From Paramarasmius palmivorus (Eukaryota > Basidiomycota > Agaricomycetes > Agaricales > Marasmiaceae), in assembly GCA_037176845.1 (NCBI GenBank), contig JAYKXP010000132.1, positions 62,001-126,000 on the forward strand: a stretch of 64,000 nt of DNA. The letters are read 5' to 3'. The translations under genes and the position numbers were made by a program. Under the pieces are notes generated by a model. It was not told the DNA's origin. It saw only the letters and a program-made list of their open reading frames with translations, and ran no database searches. Position 1 is the stretch's first letter. Each line of letters opens with the position of its first letter. Of this stretch, positions 39,138-50,196 are shown piece after piece.

Positions 39138-39880
39138 CTACTCGATATCTTCATTTTTCGCTTCATCTGGCACGGGAACTGGTGCGGGAACATAATCCAC
39201 ATATTCAATCTTGTCTCTCCAGTCTGGGAGTAGCCAGCCGTCTTCATCAAAGAGACCGGGAAAACGTTCACAGAAGTATCGGGGCCGCTTTCCATTCCAG
39301 GGTGGTGGAGGCCATGCTAAACGAGTACATGGTTAGAATAGTCCAGATAGTGATAACGCAAAGGTAAGCACTTTTGAGGTATTCCCTCGCAACTGGTGGC
39401 GTCGGGAACTCTTTGACATTGAGTAGGCGTTTTTTCTGCGGGGTCTGCGGCTCCTGAGCTGCCAAGGCTGATGTCAGGTCGATGTCGGCGCCGGCGTCGA
39501 TTTCTGCATGTTTTCGCCTGCGTGTTGGTGTCGCAATCACCTCTTCTGCTGTTACCGACGTTGCATCTGCAGTGTTTTGCGTGTTTGCCGTTGGCTGAGT
39601 AGCGAGTTTGACTTTGAAAGCCTTATTGGCTACACCGGTGAGTTTGATATGCTATACAATTGTCGAGAAAAAAGTCAGTGATTGAATGAGATAACACAAC
39701 TTGAACAAGACGCACCAAAGGCAAATACCCCTGGCTGACCACTTCCTCATTGCATTCAATCTCAACGATATGCTCGAGCACTGGTTTAGCTTCTTCTTCT
39801 CCAAGTCCCGCATCCTGGTTGTGGTTTGGATTGCAGTTGCTATGGTTGAAGGGGGACTGCTCTTCGTTGCTTGTGCTCAT
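39138..39880 (-). CDS. Orphan spliced gene, charged protein with a Trp/Pro-rich C-terminus
   Basis: Exons on the minus strand: 39880-39716, 39651-39372 and 39316-39138. They total 624 nt, giving 207 aa in consistent phase. It starts with an Asn/Glu-rich segment (MSTSNEEQSPFNHSNCNPN). The middle has a basic cluster TPTRRRKHAEI, possibly a nuclear localisation signal, and a second one at QTPQKKRLLNVKEF. The last exon encodes the striking WPPPPWNGKRPRYFCERFPG and DEDGWLLPDWRDKIEYVD. No catalytic motif, signal peptide or membrane segment. Intact despite lying among decayed duplicates, so it may be under selection. Function unknown. Confidence 0.7.
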
Positions 39881-40740
39881 GTTGAATATGGCTACAGATT
39901 TTGGCTGAGTGTTGATAGGGATGTAGTTGTAGTGTTACAACAAAGAAACAGGCGGAAACGGACGGAGACATGAATGTTTGGCACAGTTAGCATTTCGGTT
40001 GAAGTGGATGAACTGAGCTGTGATGTTTCAACCGAAATGATGATGGTAGCGGTGAAAGTTGAATTCGCAGTAAGATACTTTGTGTACACTTCCGTACATG
40101 CTACACTTCGCAACAATAACAACTAGTGTATAATACCCACTGCAGCAATGACTATTTGCCTCCCTGGTCACCAGCATCCTCTGCCAACGCTCGAACCAGT
40201 GCTCCACTACGGTCAACAATGGCCCACTCCGACGACACATCTGCAACACGCCCCACAATACACTGGACTGTAGTAATGTCAATAATGTCGACCTGTCGCC
40301 CCATGGTTATGGGTTAGGGTTAGGCTTCCATTATATGTTAGAAGCTAAAATACAGTAGAATATCTCAGAAAATGTAGGTATAACTAGGTGGAAGTAGGTT
40401 TTGACGACGCGACGCGTCGTGTCAGGTGAACGGAAGAATGATGTCATTACGGTGATCTCGCCGTTATCTCTTATCAATTCACGCAAAGTTCACAACCCAT
40501 CGAGTCTCCCCTGACAGCCGAACCTTTACTGCCGAATTTTCCCGTGCCACTTGTACACCTCAGGATGAATGTGTAAGTGCCAATTTCGACATATCTGGAA
40601 CACCAATTTTCATAGCTAAAGTAATCTAGCACTCAAGCTTTATTTTGCCTGCAGGTATGTGATATTTTCTATATTACTTGATATATACCTCTTATAATCC
40701 AAGATCACAGTAGCGCGATTTGACGACAGATTACAGGTTT

Positions 40741-40960
40741 AATACCACTCTTTTGAAGCTACGGTATATTATTACCCTGTACTACCGTAGTAGCACGGTT
40801 ATGATTCTTTCACTACCCTGTTGTCACCCGGGCTATCACCGTGGTATGACAGTGGTGGTAACAGGGTAATAACGTCGTACTATGGTAATTTGATGGTAAT
40901 AGAGGGTTGTAAGGGGGTGATATCATTGCACTGTGATAATAATAGGTAATATACATTGTT
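40741..40960. repeat. Fold-back region with nested inverted repeats
   Basis: ATTACCCTGT at 40771-40780 pairs perfectly with ACAGGGTAAT at 40861-40870. Inside lies a second pair, CCCTGTTGTCACC at 40816-40828 with GGTGGTAACAGGG at 40854-40866 (near-perfect). Further TACTACC/GGTAGT-like and CCGTGG/CCACGG-like pieces fill the area. Could be the relic of a small non-autonomous transposon or a strong cruciform. Confidence 0.55.
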
Positions 40961-41209
40961 TTATCACTGTTATACTATTCTGCTACTTGTAGCTAACAGG
41001 CACCGAGTGATACTGTACCATTTCGACCGTACTGGGGTATCTCGTTCAATTCGGATGGGGGTGTGACCTGTGACCTACAGTAGCTATCCGGAAGGGACTA
41101 TTCGGATGGGATCTTGGAGGTCTGTGACCGCCGGATGTTAGCGCCCAGAACTATTGGAGGGCTATATAGATGTTCTAGAGAATTTGTATGCTCCTCTGAA
41201 CATCCACCC

Positions 41210-41340
41210 CAATCAATTTTCAGATTATTACACCGTAACTCCCTTTCAGTACTTTGTAATGTCCGTAACGCCCGTTACTGACAAGTTACGCACATGTTAC
41301 GTACATGCCACTGACATGATGTCAGTAATGTTACTTGCAT
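41210..41340. repeat. Cluster of GTTAC/GTAAC motifs and a palindrome
   Basis: Within about 110 nt there are many GTAAC/GTTAC words. They include the inverted pair GTAACGCCCGTTAC, the phrase GTTACGCACATGTTACGTACATG and the palindrome ACTGACATGATGTCAGT. It looks like a dense protein-binding or fold-back site. No gene overlaps it. Confidence 0.4.
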
Positions 41341-41369
41341 GCGTTCCTTGAATTTCATTTCGACCGCAC

Positions 41370-42990
41370 AAACCGGTTCCTAGGGAAGAAGTGGCGTTGG
41401 CTATGGACCGATGGGTTCGGAATCACCTGTGTTCTCGAGGGTCTTCCGGCAGACGCCGTACACATACTTCAACCTTCCGGACAGATATGTCAGTGGGACT
41501 ACTCACCATGAGTCACGGCGACAATCACTCGTCGATGAATCAATGATAGGCAAGTTGAAGTTGAAGTTCCTATTCCCGCCACCCGCTAAATTCCCGTGCA
41601 CCCGCGATGGAAATTTTGGTTGATATCAAATCTTCATGCACAATTTCATCTGTCTGTGTCGCCCTGCGTCCCCTTGTTCTCTTTTGGGCTAGCCCCGTGG
41701 ATAGCGTTGCGCCCGCCTAGTGCGCCACAATGGTATAGTAGGTGAGCACTTTTTTATGTTTTCTTTTTTTCCGTGGAGCATAACCAATTCTCAGATCGTC
41801 CGGAAAACTACGCCGTTAAGGTTCGATAGAGGAATTTATGACATCCTGCTGTGTAGGTACATACCTGCGTGTTTCAAGAAATGGAAGTCAAGTGACATGC
41901 TTGCCTTCTCAAAAAATTAATCACTATAGACGGACGTTGATATATAATTCGCTAGTCCATTAACCATGATCCAACAAACCGCCTCAACAGATATCGAGTC
42001 AGCATCTGTTTCTCTCCAACGAGCTATAATCAATACACAACCACTACAATGAATCCCCAAGACGAATTCAGTCCTGTGATCAGCACCCTTTCCTATCTAG
42101 CTCATGATTGGCTTCATGGCTTTGTACAAGCCATAAAGACTTATCGAGCAACAATCGGACTTCCGCCACCTCATCCTGCGTATCCTCTGCCAGCCACATT
42201 CCCATTTGGTGAACTCACCGAAGTGTTCAATTGGGTCCAACTCGTCGACGATGCAACTCAGATAAACCAGAGGTTTCCTGTGCGGATGGCATTCACAGAG
42301 GGCAATGCTGCTCGTTGGGACCCTCTTGTTTGGGTGGTACATAGCGGTATGTGATCATTCTCTCTGATTAACTGGCGTTCATGTTAAGCCTTTCTTGCAG
42401 GAGACATTGTTATTGGGATTCTGGAACTCGATCGTCGAGTCTCTATCGACCAATCCGTCATTTCCGTTGACCCGATTTTCATCCTGGAGCGGATGGGTGA
42501 AGCTGTCCAGCGCCAGACAAAACTGGTTGTTTCCAGTCACATTATCATGTGTACGCCAAACGGACAAGTCGCAACGACTAACAACTCCGTCTGGTATGAG
42601 GTGTATGAAGTACGCACTGCTGCAGATGAGCTTGTGCAGGAGCTCGTAAGGAGGGTAATATCTCATCCTCGTCACTGCCCTGAATGCAGGGTCTGGCTCC
42701 CACACTCGGGCCCATCGCATTGTCTGCAGCATTTACCCGCCTAGAGACCGTGAGTCGGCTGCTTACACTTCCGCAGAACGACGGAGTTTCATAAGCGAGG
42801 AAATCTGATTTCTTCAAGTTAGAGATAATTCATTTTTCGAATAAATGGGTCAATTACTTATTTGTTTCGGTACCACAATATATTAGAGTTTTCCATAATT
42901 TGGGTTCGGCGTCAGACTGTATTTCACTACACATTATGCAGCTTTGCCCCCTGTCTTTATCATAGTTTGTTTCGGTCTCAAGTTCAACCC
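41370..42990 (+). repeat. Duplicated block D (contains the intact orphan gene)
   Basis: Partner of block C; see the matches given there. This copy keeps the promoter and exon 1 of the orphan gene that block C has lost. Confidence 0.8.
42049..42744 (+). CDS. Orphan protein with a C-terminal Cys/His cluster
   Basis: Two exons, 42049-42346 and 42401-42744, join in phase 1 across a 54-nt GT-AG intron and give 213 aa. It begins MNPQDEFSPVISTLSYLAHD. A conserved middle reads DIVIGILELDRR and LVVSSHIIMCTPNGQVATTN. The end has CPECRVWLPHSGPSHCLQH, a C-x2-C-x11-C-x2-H pattern with extra His that could bind zinc. There is no signal peptide. A truncated copy lies at 37735-38096, and the two copies agree at most positions of exon 2. 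I do not recognise the family. Confidence 0.7.
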
Positions 42991-43839
42991 TTCACAATGT
43001 ATAGTATGCTCTTGAGACTCGGAAATCCTAGCCCTTGTCGACTCGAACGCCACCCTGACGAGGTTGAGACCACAATCGCAATTACCACCTCTGACTATCA
43101 AGATCTTCGAACCTGAATCAGGATTAGGCGAAAGAACTGGAAGATGAATCACAATTCGTAAGTGGGTCCATGTGTATCGAGTATTTTGAGGTCATGTTAC
43201 TCCTCTTTTTGCAGACACCTAGACGAGTGGCTTATGCCACCGGGGTTTTCAAGTTGACATGAGAATGTCCGAGTCTGTCACGGTCTATAAGCTGATATGA
43301 TCATGTAGTAAGTCAAGGAATACAGACACCTCCAAGTTGGTTTGCTATAATGCTGTTAATGGACCTCAACAACCCCGCCTCGGCGGCTGCGGGTAAGGCA
43401 TGAAAGGCCCATGGGTGTACCTAGAATATTCCTTACGAGTCGGCGTCGTAGCAGAAGGTTAATACAAGGCCCTTTTTCTAAAACAAGAGGCTGTCGGGAT
43501 TAGTCTTGTTTTTTTTTTTGTCTCCGGTAGCGTAGGCACTGAAAAATTTGCCGAGCTAATCATGTCTGATTAAGATTACTGTCAGTGCCGGTACATACAC
43601 ACACATCACTTGTGATCGTCAACGTGTATCACTAGTCTGGTTAACCGAACGCTGCACACAAGTGTATTTCTCGAGACTATGTCAAGATATGGTCACAATG
43701 CAGAAACCTCACAAACAGCGAAGTCAACCACCGAGCCTTCCCACAAACACCCTGCCCGCAGTATAGACTCGGACAATAGGGTGTACGCCATATTTTTTCT
43801 CGCCCCGTGGTCAAAGGCTCATGGATCCGGTGCGTGTAC

Positions 43840-44990
43840 TTATATCTTGATATCCTCAGAATGGTACAAGTTAGCGCAAGAGAAGAAATAGAGTTGGTTA
43901 CATACCTATGTCACCGAAGTCTCAAGGGACCTTTGACTGGAAAAATGTGTTTCAAGGAATATACTCAATATGAGTCACGGCGACAATGATCACTACTAGT
44001 TGATGGGCAATTGTCCCCGCAGGTTGCTGATTGACTGACAATGATGCTAGGAATTTCGGGGCAGAGTTCTCCGTGCTGTTACTAACTTATTAGTAAGAAC
44101 ACCAACTAGTATGTCTTTTGTCAGGAAATCGACGAGTATGGGACAGATAAGATATGGTGATGGTGGTCTGAGACGCTGTCTGTTACTAACGTCACAGTGG
44201 GCCTACGTGATCATGCATGAACTGTGCAAATCATCATGTCACTGTCACTGTGTGACTGGAGTCCTCTTCTCTTATCCTCTTACCACCACCACCTCAATCT
44301 ACGAATTTATCCGTAATGCGACTCCTATTCTCCAAATTCGGGGCACAAAACTGTAACGGTAACTCATTCTCAGTTCGTAGGCCAAGCAACTTATCTTTAG
44401 CCGATAGTCTATGTGACGGTTTATGTCGTCTTGAGTTGACATTCAGAATTGAATGCGCAATACCTCAGGCTAGGATTGATAGTATACTGTAAGGGCTACG
44501 CCTAGGTATTACTATACCAAAAAAGGCAGCCCTGACGGTTGTGAGCTTTCGCGAGTGATCTCTCGGTTCCTTGCAAAGGCTCTGTTGGAGGATAGCCTAT
44601 AATGTGAAGGGGATGCCCTTTGGGCGCCGCCCGCCACTTAGTGCTCAGGAGAAAGTATTTTGGCTACACATGTTTGAGGTCCGTCATAGTACAGTATCCT
44701 CAGCACGGCAATGCCATGGAGACGAACTGTGCATCCGAGGCTGAGCGCTGAAAACGCGTAGGATATTGGAATGCCAGGGTCGGACGCAGTAAGCTTGGTG
44801 AATGGCGCGTTCCTGAAAGAACAGATCTTTGAACTCGAAGACAAACCGTGAAATTCCAAGTACTGTTCCTGAGAGGCCGACAGCTTGTCTCTCCGAGTCG
44901 GACTAAACTCAAGCTGGGCCTGACGACTTGGAGCCTAAGGAACAGGAAGTAGCAACCCCGTTTCAGCTGGGTATGAAATGTGTGTATTCA
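43840..44990 (+). repeat. Duplicated block E (partner of C)
   Basis: 43960-44710 matches 36630-37400, and 44750-44990 matches 38655-38900, in the same orientation. The part of block C between these (37400-38650), with the orphan gene, is absent here. Confidence 0.75.
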
Positions 44991-44999
44991 GAACTCTTA

Positions 45000-45960
45000 T
45001 TCAGATGACTCATAGCCCGGGAACCCCAGATTCTACGAAAATTGTTATGTCGGGAGGTTGGTGACGCGTTATTATTACAATTATCACCGCTCAGATTGGC
45101 CAGACAGCAAGTCGAGACGGCGTCAATTGACGATACCGGTGTACTGAGTCCTGACTGTACATCATAATAAAGGGTTCATGATCATGGCCTTAATTTGCCC
45201 AACTTGTCTGATCTTGGCTGCAGTAGGCACTGCGTCCAACACATTGAAGAAGTGCTTACAGATGAATGATGATTGCTTAACACAGATTGTGGTGTTGTGA
45301 CACATTTTGATTTAGACTTTGATGGTCGGGGAGTGCCGTTGCGCTTCCTCAATTTCAACCACGACAGATCTATGAACAACAGAGAGTAGACATCTTCCAA
45401 GCCTAGACTCGGAGATCTTGTCTGAGGGCCTGAGTTGAACGGGATGATGATGAAGCACATAGTAGGCCTCTAAAATTTTGGCTACCCTCCAAGGCATCGG
45501 TAGCCTGTCAAAGTGTCCAGTGAGCGCCTAATTTGAACGGCTTTCGATAACCCTTTCCCCTGGCCACATTTGAGGCCACCGTACCAGCGGAACTCTCTAA
45601 TCAGCCAAAGACTAACAATATGGCTTCTCTGCAGAGTTACCACTACGAACTGCAACTGGTTTCTACTACAATGGCAGCCAAGCGACCTAAGCGCACCCGT
45701 ACGGTACTAGGTAAGACATCAGATTTGCTCAGTGTGTTCTTTCTTCCTCAGATCTTTACTGGAAGCTTGATGACCTCCGTCACTTTCGGCTACATCTCCC
45801 ACTAAGTACAACTTGAAGTCATCCTTAACAAGGTTGTATCGAACTCGAAGTAGTTTCACAACTATCCGCTATGCCAATGACCAAAAGAAACCTCTGTGTG
45901 AGACCGGAAATACAAGATAGAAGATGGTGGCTATTCTCTACTTCCTGTCTCTGAGTCCTC
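45000..45960. other. No firm gene
   Basis: A short open frame starts at 45620 (MAAKRPKRTRTVLG within it, then a GTAAGA donor-like site at 45711) and could be a first exon, but no continuation was found. Confidence 0.3.
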
Positions 45961-45963
45961 AGT

Positions 45964-46854
45964 CAATCTTGCTACCTCAGAACACAAGACAACCTTGTGA
46001 GTCAGGTTCTGTTTGCACACTCTTTAAAGATTGCTAGATCCCTATAAAACAAATGTCAGTTAATCACAGCTGTATGGAAGTTTTGCAATGTGTACTCGGC
46101 ACATAATCTATCATTGATCAATCATGCATGCTTCAAGTTTGGGTAGTCGTAACCCACGAACTTTGTTAGGCAGCCCATACAACTACAAGGTAGCGAGTCA
46201 AATAGTTGAGTCAATTGGAATCGACGTGGTGGCGTACTTCAGCTTCATGGCCCGCAAGGCCCCTGTTGAACCAATCTGGCTCTGTTAAACCTTCAATTTG
46301 CGGTTCTTAATTACAAAGTTGATGGGTTACCTACGTCACGGTATTTGAAGACAAATGAGTCACTTTGTCGTCTTTGGAAGTCAAAGAAAAGCACAACATG
46401 AGGAGCCGTTTCTCTGGTTCCAAACTCGAGGCAAGAATGTCGCCACGGCATATGTACATAACTCGGCAAGCGACGCGTTGGGATTCCGATTATGACAAAC
46501 GGCGCGCGTCACTGCAAGCGAAGCACGTGGTCATTACTGGCCGCGTGGGGAAATTATCATTTGACATCGATCAGGTTCTCCGTTCTCTTCGCCTCCCACC
46601 ATATACCCATATCAAAATCCCATGCTCACTCACCTCAAATGGATCCAGTCGTGCCCCAAGAAATAACTGCAGAACTCACCCAGATTCTTTCAAATCTGGT
46701 CCTAGGAGATAATGAAATTCGGTCCAAGTGAGCTTTTGTTGAATTTTTCTTTTTCAAAAATATCCCAGTTTTCACAGCAAGATCACAATACTGAAAAGGC
46801 CGTCAATGAACGTCTGGCGTCTACCACAGACTTGTATGTCTTAGCTCTGACAGT
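45964..46854 (+). pseudogene. Copy 2 of the importin 5' region: promoter plus exon 1, dead
   Basis: Almost identical to 1-886, including upstream sequence, the ATG (here near 46640) and exon 1. Differences matter: one extra C (ATCCCATGC against ATCCATGC) just upstream of the ATG, and the intron 1 acceptor CACAG changed to CACAA, so the known splice is lost. After the codons for LYVLALT the sequence is unrelated to the importin gene. At most a short truncated peptide could be made. Confidence 0.9.
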
Positions 46855-46979
46855 TTTGAATATGAATGACCCTTTAATAGCTTTACTGTTCATTGCACTT
46901 CTCCGTGATCTATGTAGATATTGTTTGATTGTCTCCGTAGGTCACGCATATATTGCAGTGCTAGGTTAGCGTGGGCGAG

Positions 46980-48050
46980 ACCAGTTAGGTGCGTAGTTTA
47001 GGCACTTAAGAGCTCCGAACGATTCGAACTGATCATGATAAACTACGTAGATCAAGAATCAGAACACAACATGAATGCCCCCGATTAGCAGGTGAAACAC
47101 GTGCATATTCTTTTGATTTTTGTAACTACTAGCTATAGCTCCCCCCAAGTTTTGACGGTCTTTGGTTTCTATGTGTTGACTTGTTTTTCGTACCAAATAG
47201 TGAGCTAGGTGGTATGCCGGCGCAGACGGCACTTCCTTAGTCGTTCCAGACAGAGAACTCTGCACTGCAGCGATTTGATCGATATCCTGTTTCCGCAGAA
47301 ACGACAAAGATGACGGGTTAGTCGAAAAAGATCAAAGGAATTGCCTTATATGGCAGTACGGATCGCCGGCTCGGGAGCAAATATTTTGACACCTTTCCCG
47401 TTTCTCCTGGAACAGAAGCCACTCCTGTGCTGATTGATGAACCTGGGTTGAAAACGCTGTGATAGTTGATCGCCTTCATAAACACTTGGCCAGTACTCGA
47501 AAAGCACCCTTTATAAGCTCCCAAGAAGCACGATAAAAGCAAGGCCAGCACATGTTGTATTGATCTATTCTGGCTCCAAAGTGACCGTGTGAATTCTCAT
47601 AAGTAATGAAAAAGGCGCCCCTCTACAAAAGAGCTTTCTGACGCATCGCGATTGCTTCCAAATTCCTCTCAATGGGTTACATGTCTACGTCCCATGCCCA
47701 GCACAACCAAGGCGAATCTCAGGCTACCGCTGAGGTGATGTGAGTCAATTACACGCTTGATTGACGGTCTCATAATCAATCTCCCCCTCAAAGAAGCGCA
47801 CGAGGGCCAGCACATACAACGGACCATCTAAAATTAGTGCAATATTCAGAGCTAGTCATCGCACCGTCATCATTCCCTCAACCAACCTCACTTGAGAAAC
47901 CAATATCTGTGTGCGCTTTATGTCCTCACATCGGCACGGGTACCTCGTCATAACTGAAAGGCTTATACACTAGTTTCTCGGCTATTTTGCGGCGGTATCC
48001 ATCTCGCTATCGTGATTTCCAGCTATCACGGAGCCCACGGGTGAGCACAA
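46980..48050. other. No gene recognised
   Basis: Short open frames only on both strands. Confidence 0.4.
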
Positions 48051-48158
48051 TAGTTGCCTATAACTCTTCTCGCTATAACTAGTTTGCAGAATTTTGTCCC
48101 GTTCTGCAATAGCACCAGCTTCAATGCAACTTGCCGTGGTAGCACTTCGCGTCCACTA

Positions 48159-48707
48159 ATGTATCACGACCAATGCTCGTCGGTAACATTATCATCGATT
48201 TCTTACGATTCACATGGGCGTCTCGATACAAACGAGGTCGCTCAGAACGTCGCAGACTCAACAGATGAAATGTCTAACTGCGAAACTATCGTTCAATCAG
48301 GGACCTCATCCTCGCGATCATCTCGGGTTGGCCCTACACGAGGTGGCCATCGATATCTCACTCCGGACTATTTTACACCAGTTATACTCGACCCAATGGA
48401 TCCCACAGGCAATACCGGCATTTGCCAATGGATTATGGGCGATACGCCCAAAGAAATCTGCGGCATGTCATACAATCTCAAGAATATCTGTAGCCATGTT
48501 TTGCGGCAACATGGTATGAATTTGCGGAGATTTCGCTGCCGATGGGATGGGTGTAAAAGTACAGAGGAAATGAACGTCGGATCATTGAAAAACCACCTCT
48601 ACAGGCATAACATCCCGAAGAGATGTGACCATTGTGGCCGCTACTTTACAAGGAGACATGAACTTGTAAAGCATATGCCGAGGTGTCAACAGATCGCCGG
48701 GACATGA
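48159..48707 (+). CDS. C2H2-type zinc-finger protein, three fingers
   Basis: The frame is open from 48054, but the ATG at 48159 (MYHDQCSSVTLSS) is the better start because the upstream part may be intron or leader. The N-terminal half is Ser/Thr-rich with SSSRSSRVGPTRGG. Three fingers follow: CQWIMGDTPKEICG...HVLRQHG, FRCRWDGCKS...LKNHLYRH, and CDHCGRYFTRRHELVKH with a terminal Cys. The last is a canonical C2H2 finger. The product is about 182 aa. The same arrangement occurs at the C-terminus of the gene at 8814. Putative DNA-binding regulator. An upstream exon is possible (acceptor-like TTTGCAG near 48089). Confidence 0.7.
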   Translation: MYHDQCSSVTLSSISYDSHGRLDTNEVAQNVADSTDEMSNCETIVQSGTSSSRSSRVGPTRGGHRYLTPDYFTPVILDPMDPTGNTGICQWIMGDTPKEICGMSYNLKNICSHVLRQHGMNLRRFRCRWDGCKSTEEMNVGSLKNHLYRHNIPKRCDHCGRYFTRRHELVKHMPRCQQIAGT

Positions 48708-49791
48708 GGGAGTGCACTGCACAACGTATGATGCCTGGTCAACAATTAAATGCAAGAATCCATGGGTAGACATGTACTATATCATTCCATTAGCTTCTAG
48801 ATGACTCCGCGGTCCAAAATGCAATTGGTCATGCGAGAGAGAATGTACGGTGACGGAAGGTAGCGAATATGGGAGTGGTCAAGTTCCTTGACCAAGCGCG
48901 CCTGGAGTACGGAAATGAACACGAAAGCTCCGGTAGAAGTAGCATAAGAGTATGCTCTCCCAAACCAACATCCTCCATAGGCAGTACTCGCATCCAGGTG
49001 TCGAACGTTCGGAAAACATACAGTACCGGTTAGTGGGTATGCGGGTGTATACTGGTATAGGATTGCACCGATGGCATTATAAACGGATACGCCGACACAC
49101 GTCGAGGTATTAAGTACCGGGGCGTACGTGGAGTCATTACGGCCTCTACTCCGCGATAACAGTCCACAGAGCCTTGGAGGAGTTGACCTGAAGTGAAGGA
49201 TCAACGGAGTCTAGCGTAAAAAGGATGCTAAGCGTAAGTGAGGGACACCTTATGAAGCAAGAACATACTTACCACGAGCAGATAGGTTCGGAAATGTGAG
49301 CGTACAACACCAGTACGAGCGTGGACAATTGTGAGACACTTTATTGTCAGGAGATATGCCGGCGATTGTCAGGGTACCAAGTGCCAGATTCATTCCGAAT
49401 GCCGCCCGGAACGACGTTCAGAACCACGCACGCAGGAATTGACCGTAAGTGAAAGCGATACCTGGCGTAAAGGGATATTGACCGTAAACAAAGGTAACTC
49501 CGTCAAGTATGAACGTACTTACCACAAGCTGACACCGTTTCTTGATCCTGTTTCTTGCCTCATAGCGCAGTCGTGTAAGCTTGATGGTTGACCAAGGAAA
49601 GCTATACTTCCTCCGAAGCTGGGCTCTGGACATTGACCTCGACATCCTACTATTCCGAAAAGCTCGCGTACAGGTGATCACAGCGCGTGTGATGGGTTTC
49701 TCCGTAGGCTAGACGTAAACATTCAGCGATTGAAAGCGGGGAATGGCTGAAGGGGTACTTACCAACGCACTCTACGCAACAAACACCTCGT

Positions 49792-50196
49792 TTGGGTACA
49801 GGCACCATCTCCAATGTCCGGCTAGCGACATCGCTCATCAATTGTGAACAGATACGGAGGACGAGTCATCTAGCATTGGGGGCACCGAAGCCAACCCAGC
49901 AGTCTAGACCAATAGGCAAAGTAAATGTAGATACTCCAGGCTCAGAATGGTACGCCAAAGGATACGGAGTGGTTGTACGAACGACAAGGTACAGGCAGGT
50001 ATCGGCTGCGATTCCCTGTCTGAACTGGTGGAAAACAGGAGAAGGAATGGAGAAGAATGTCGGTAAAGCAGTGAACTGCAATTGTATTGACCAAGAACAG
50101 TACAGTCCGGAGAACTTCTTGAAAATTGGCTTCGATAACAAACGCTGGCTAGTGCACAGCGTGGAATCCAATGTGAAGTTCCGGCTGATCCCATGA
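49792..50196 (+). CDS. Open segment in block B, unknown
   Basis: Encodes SEWYAKGYGVVVRTTRYRQ and NCNCIDQEQYSPENFLKIGF. The second piece is conserved with 31609-31720 of block A (DCNCIDQEQYNPEVFLQMGF). That conservation is the only reason to think this frame once coded. Not recognised. Confidence 0.3.
   Translation: MGTGTISNVRLATSLINCEQIRRTSHLALGAPKPTQQSRPIGKVNVDTPGSEWYAKGYGVVVRTTRYRQVSAAIPCLNWWKTGEGMEKNVGKAVNCNCIDQEQYSPENFLKIGFDNKRWLVHSVESNVKFRLIP

Noticed and set aside
40854..40870. Partial resemblance of AACAGGGTAAT to the I-SceI homing endonuclease site
   Set aside because: Only 11 of 18 bases match, and the sequence is one arm of a local inverted repeat. No homing endonuclease gene is present.
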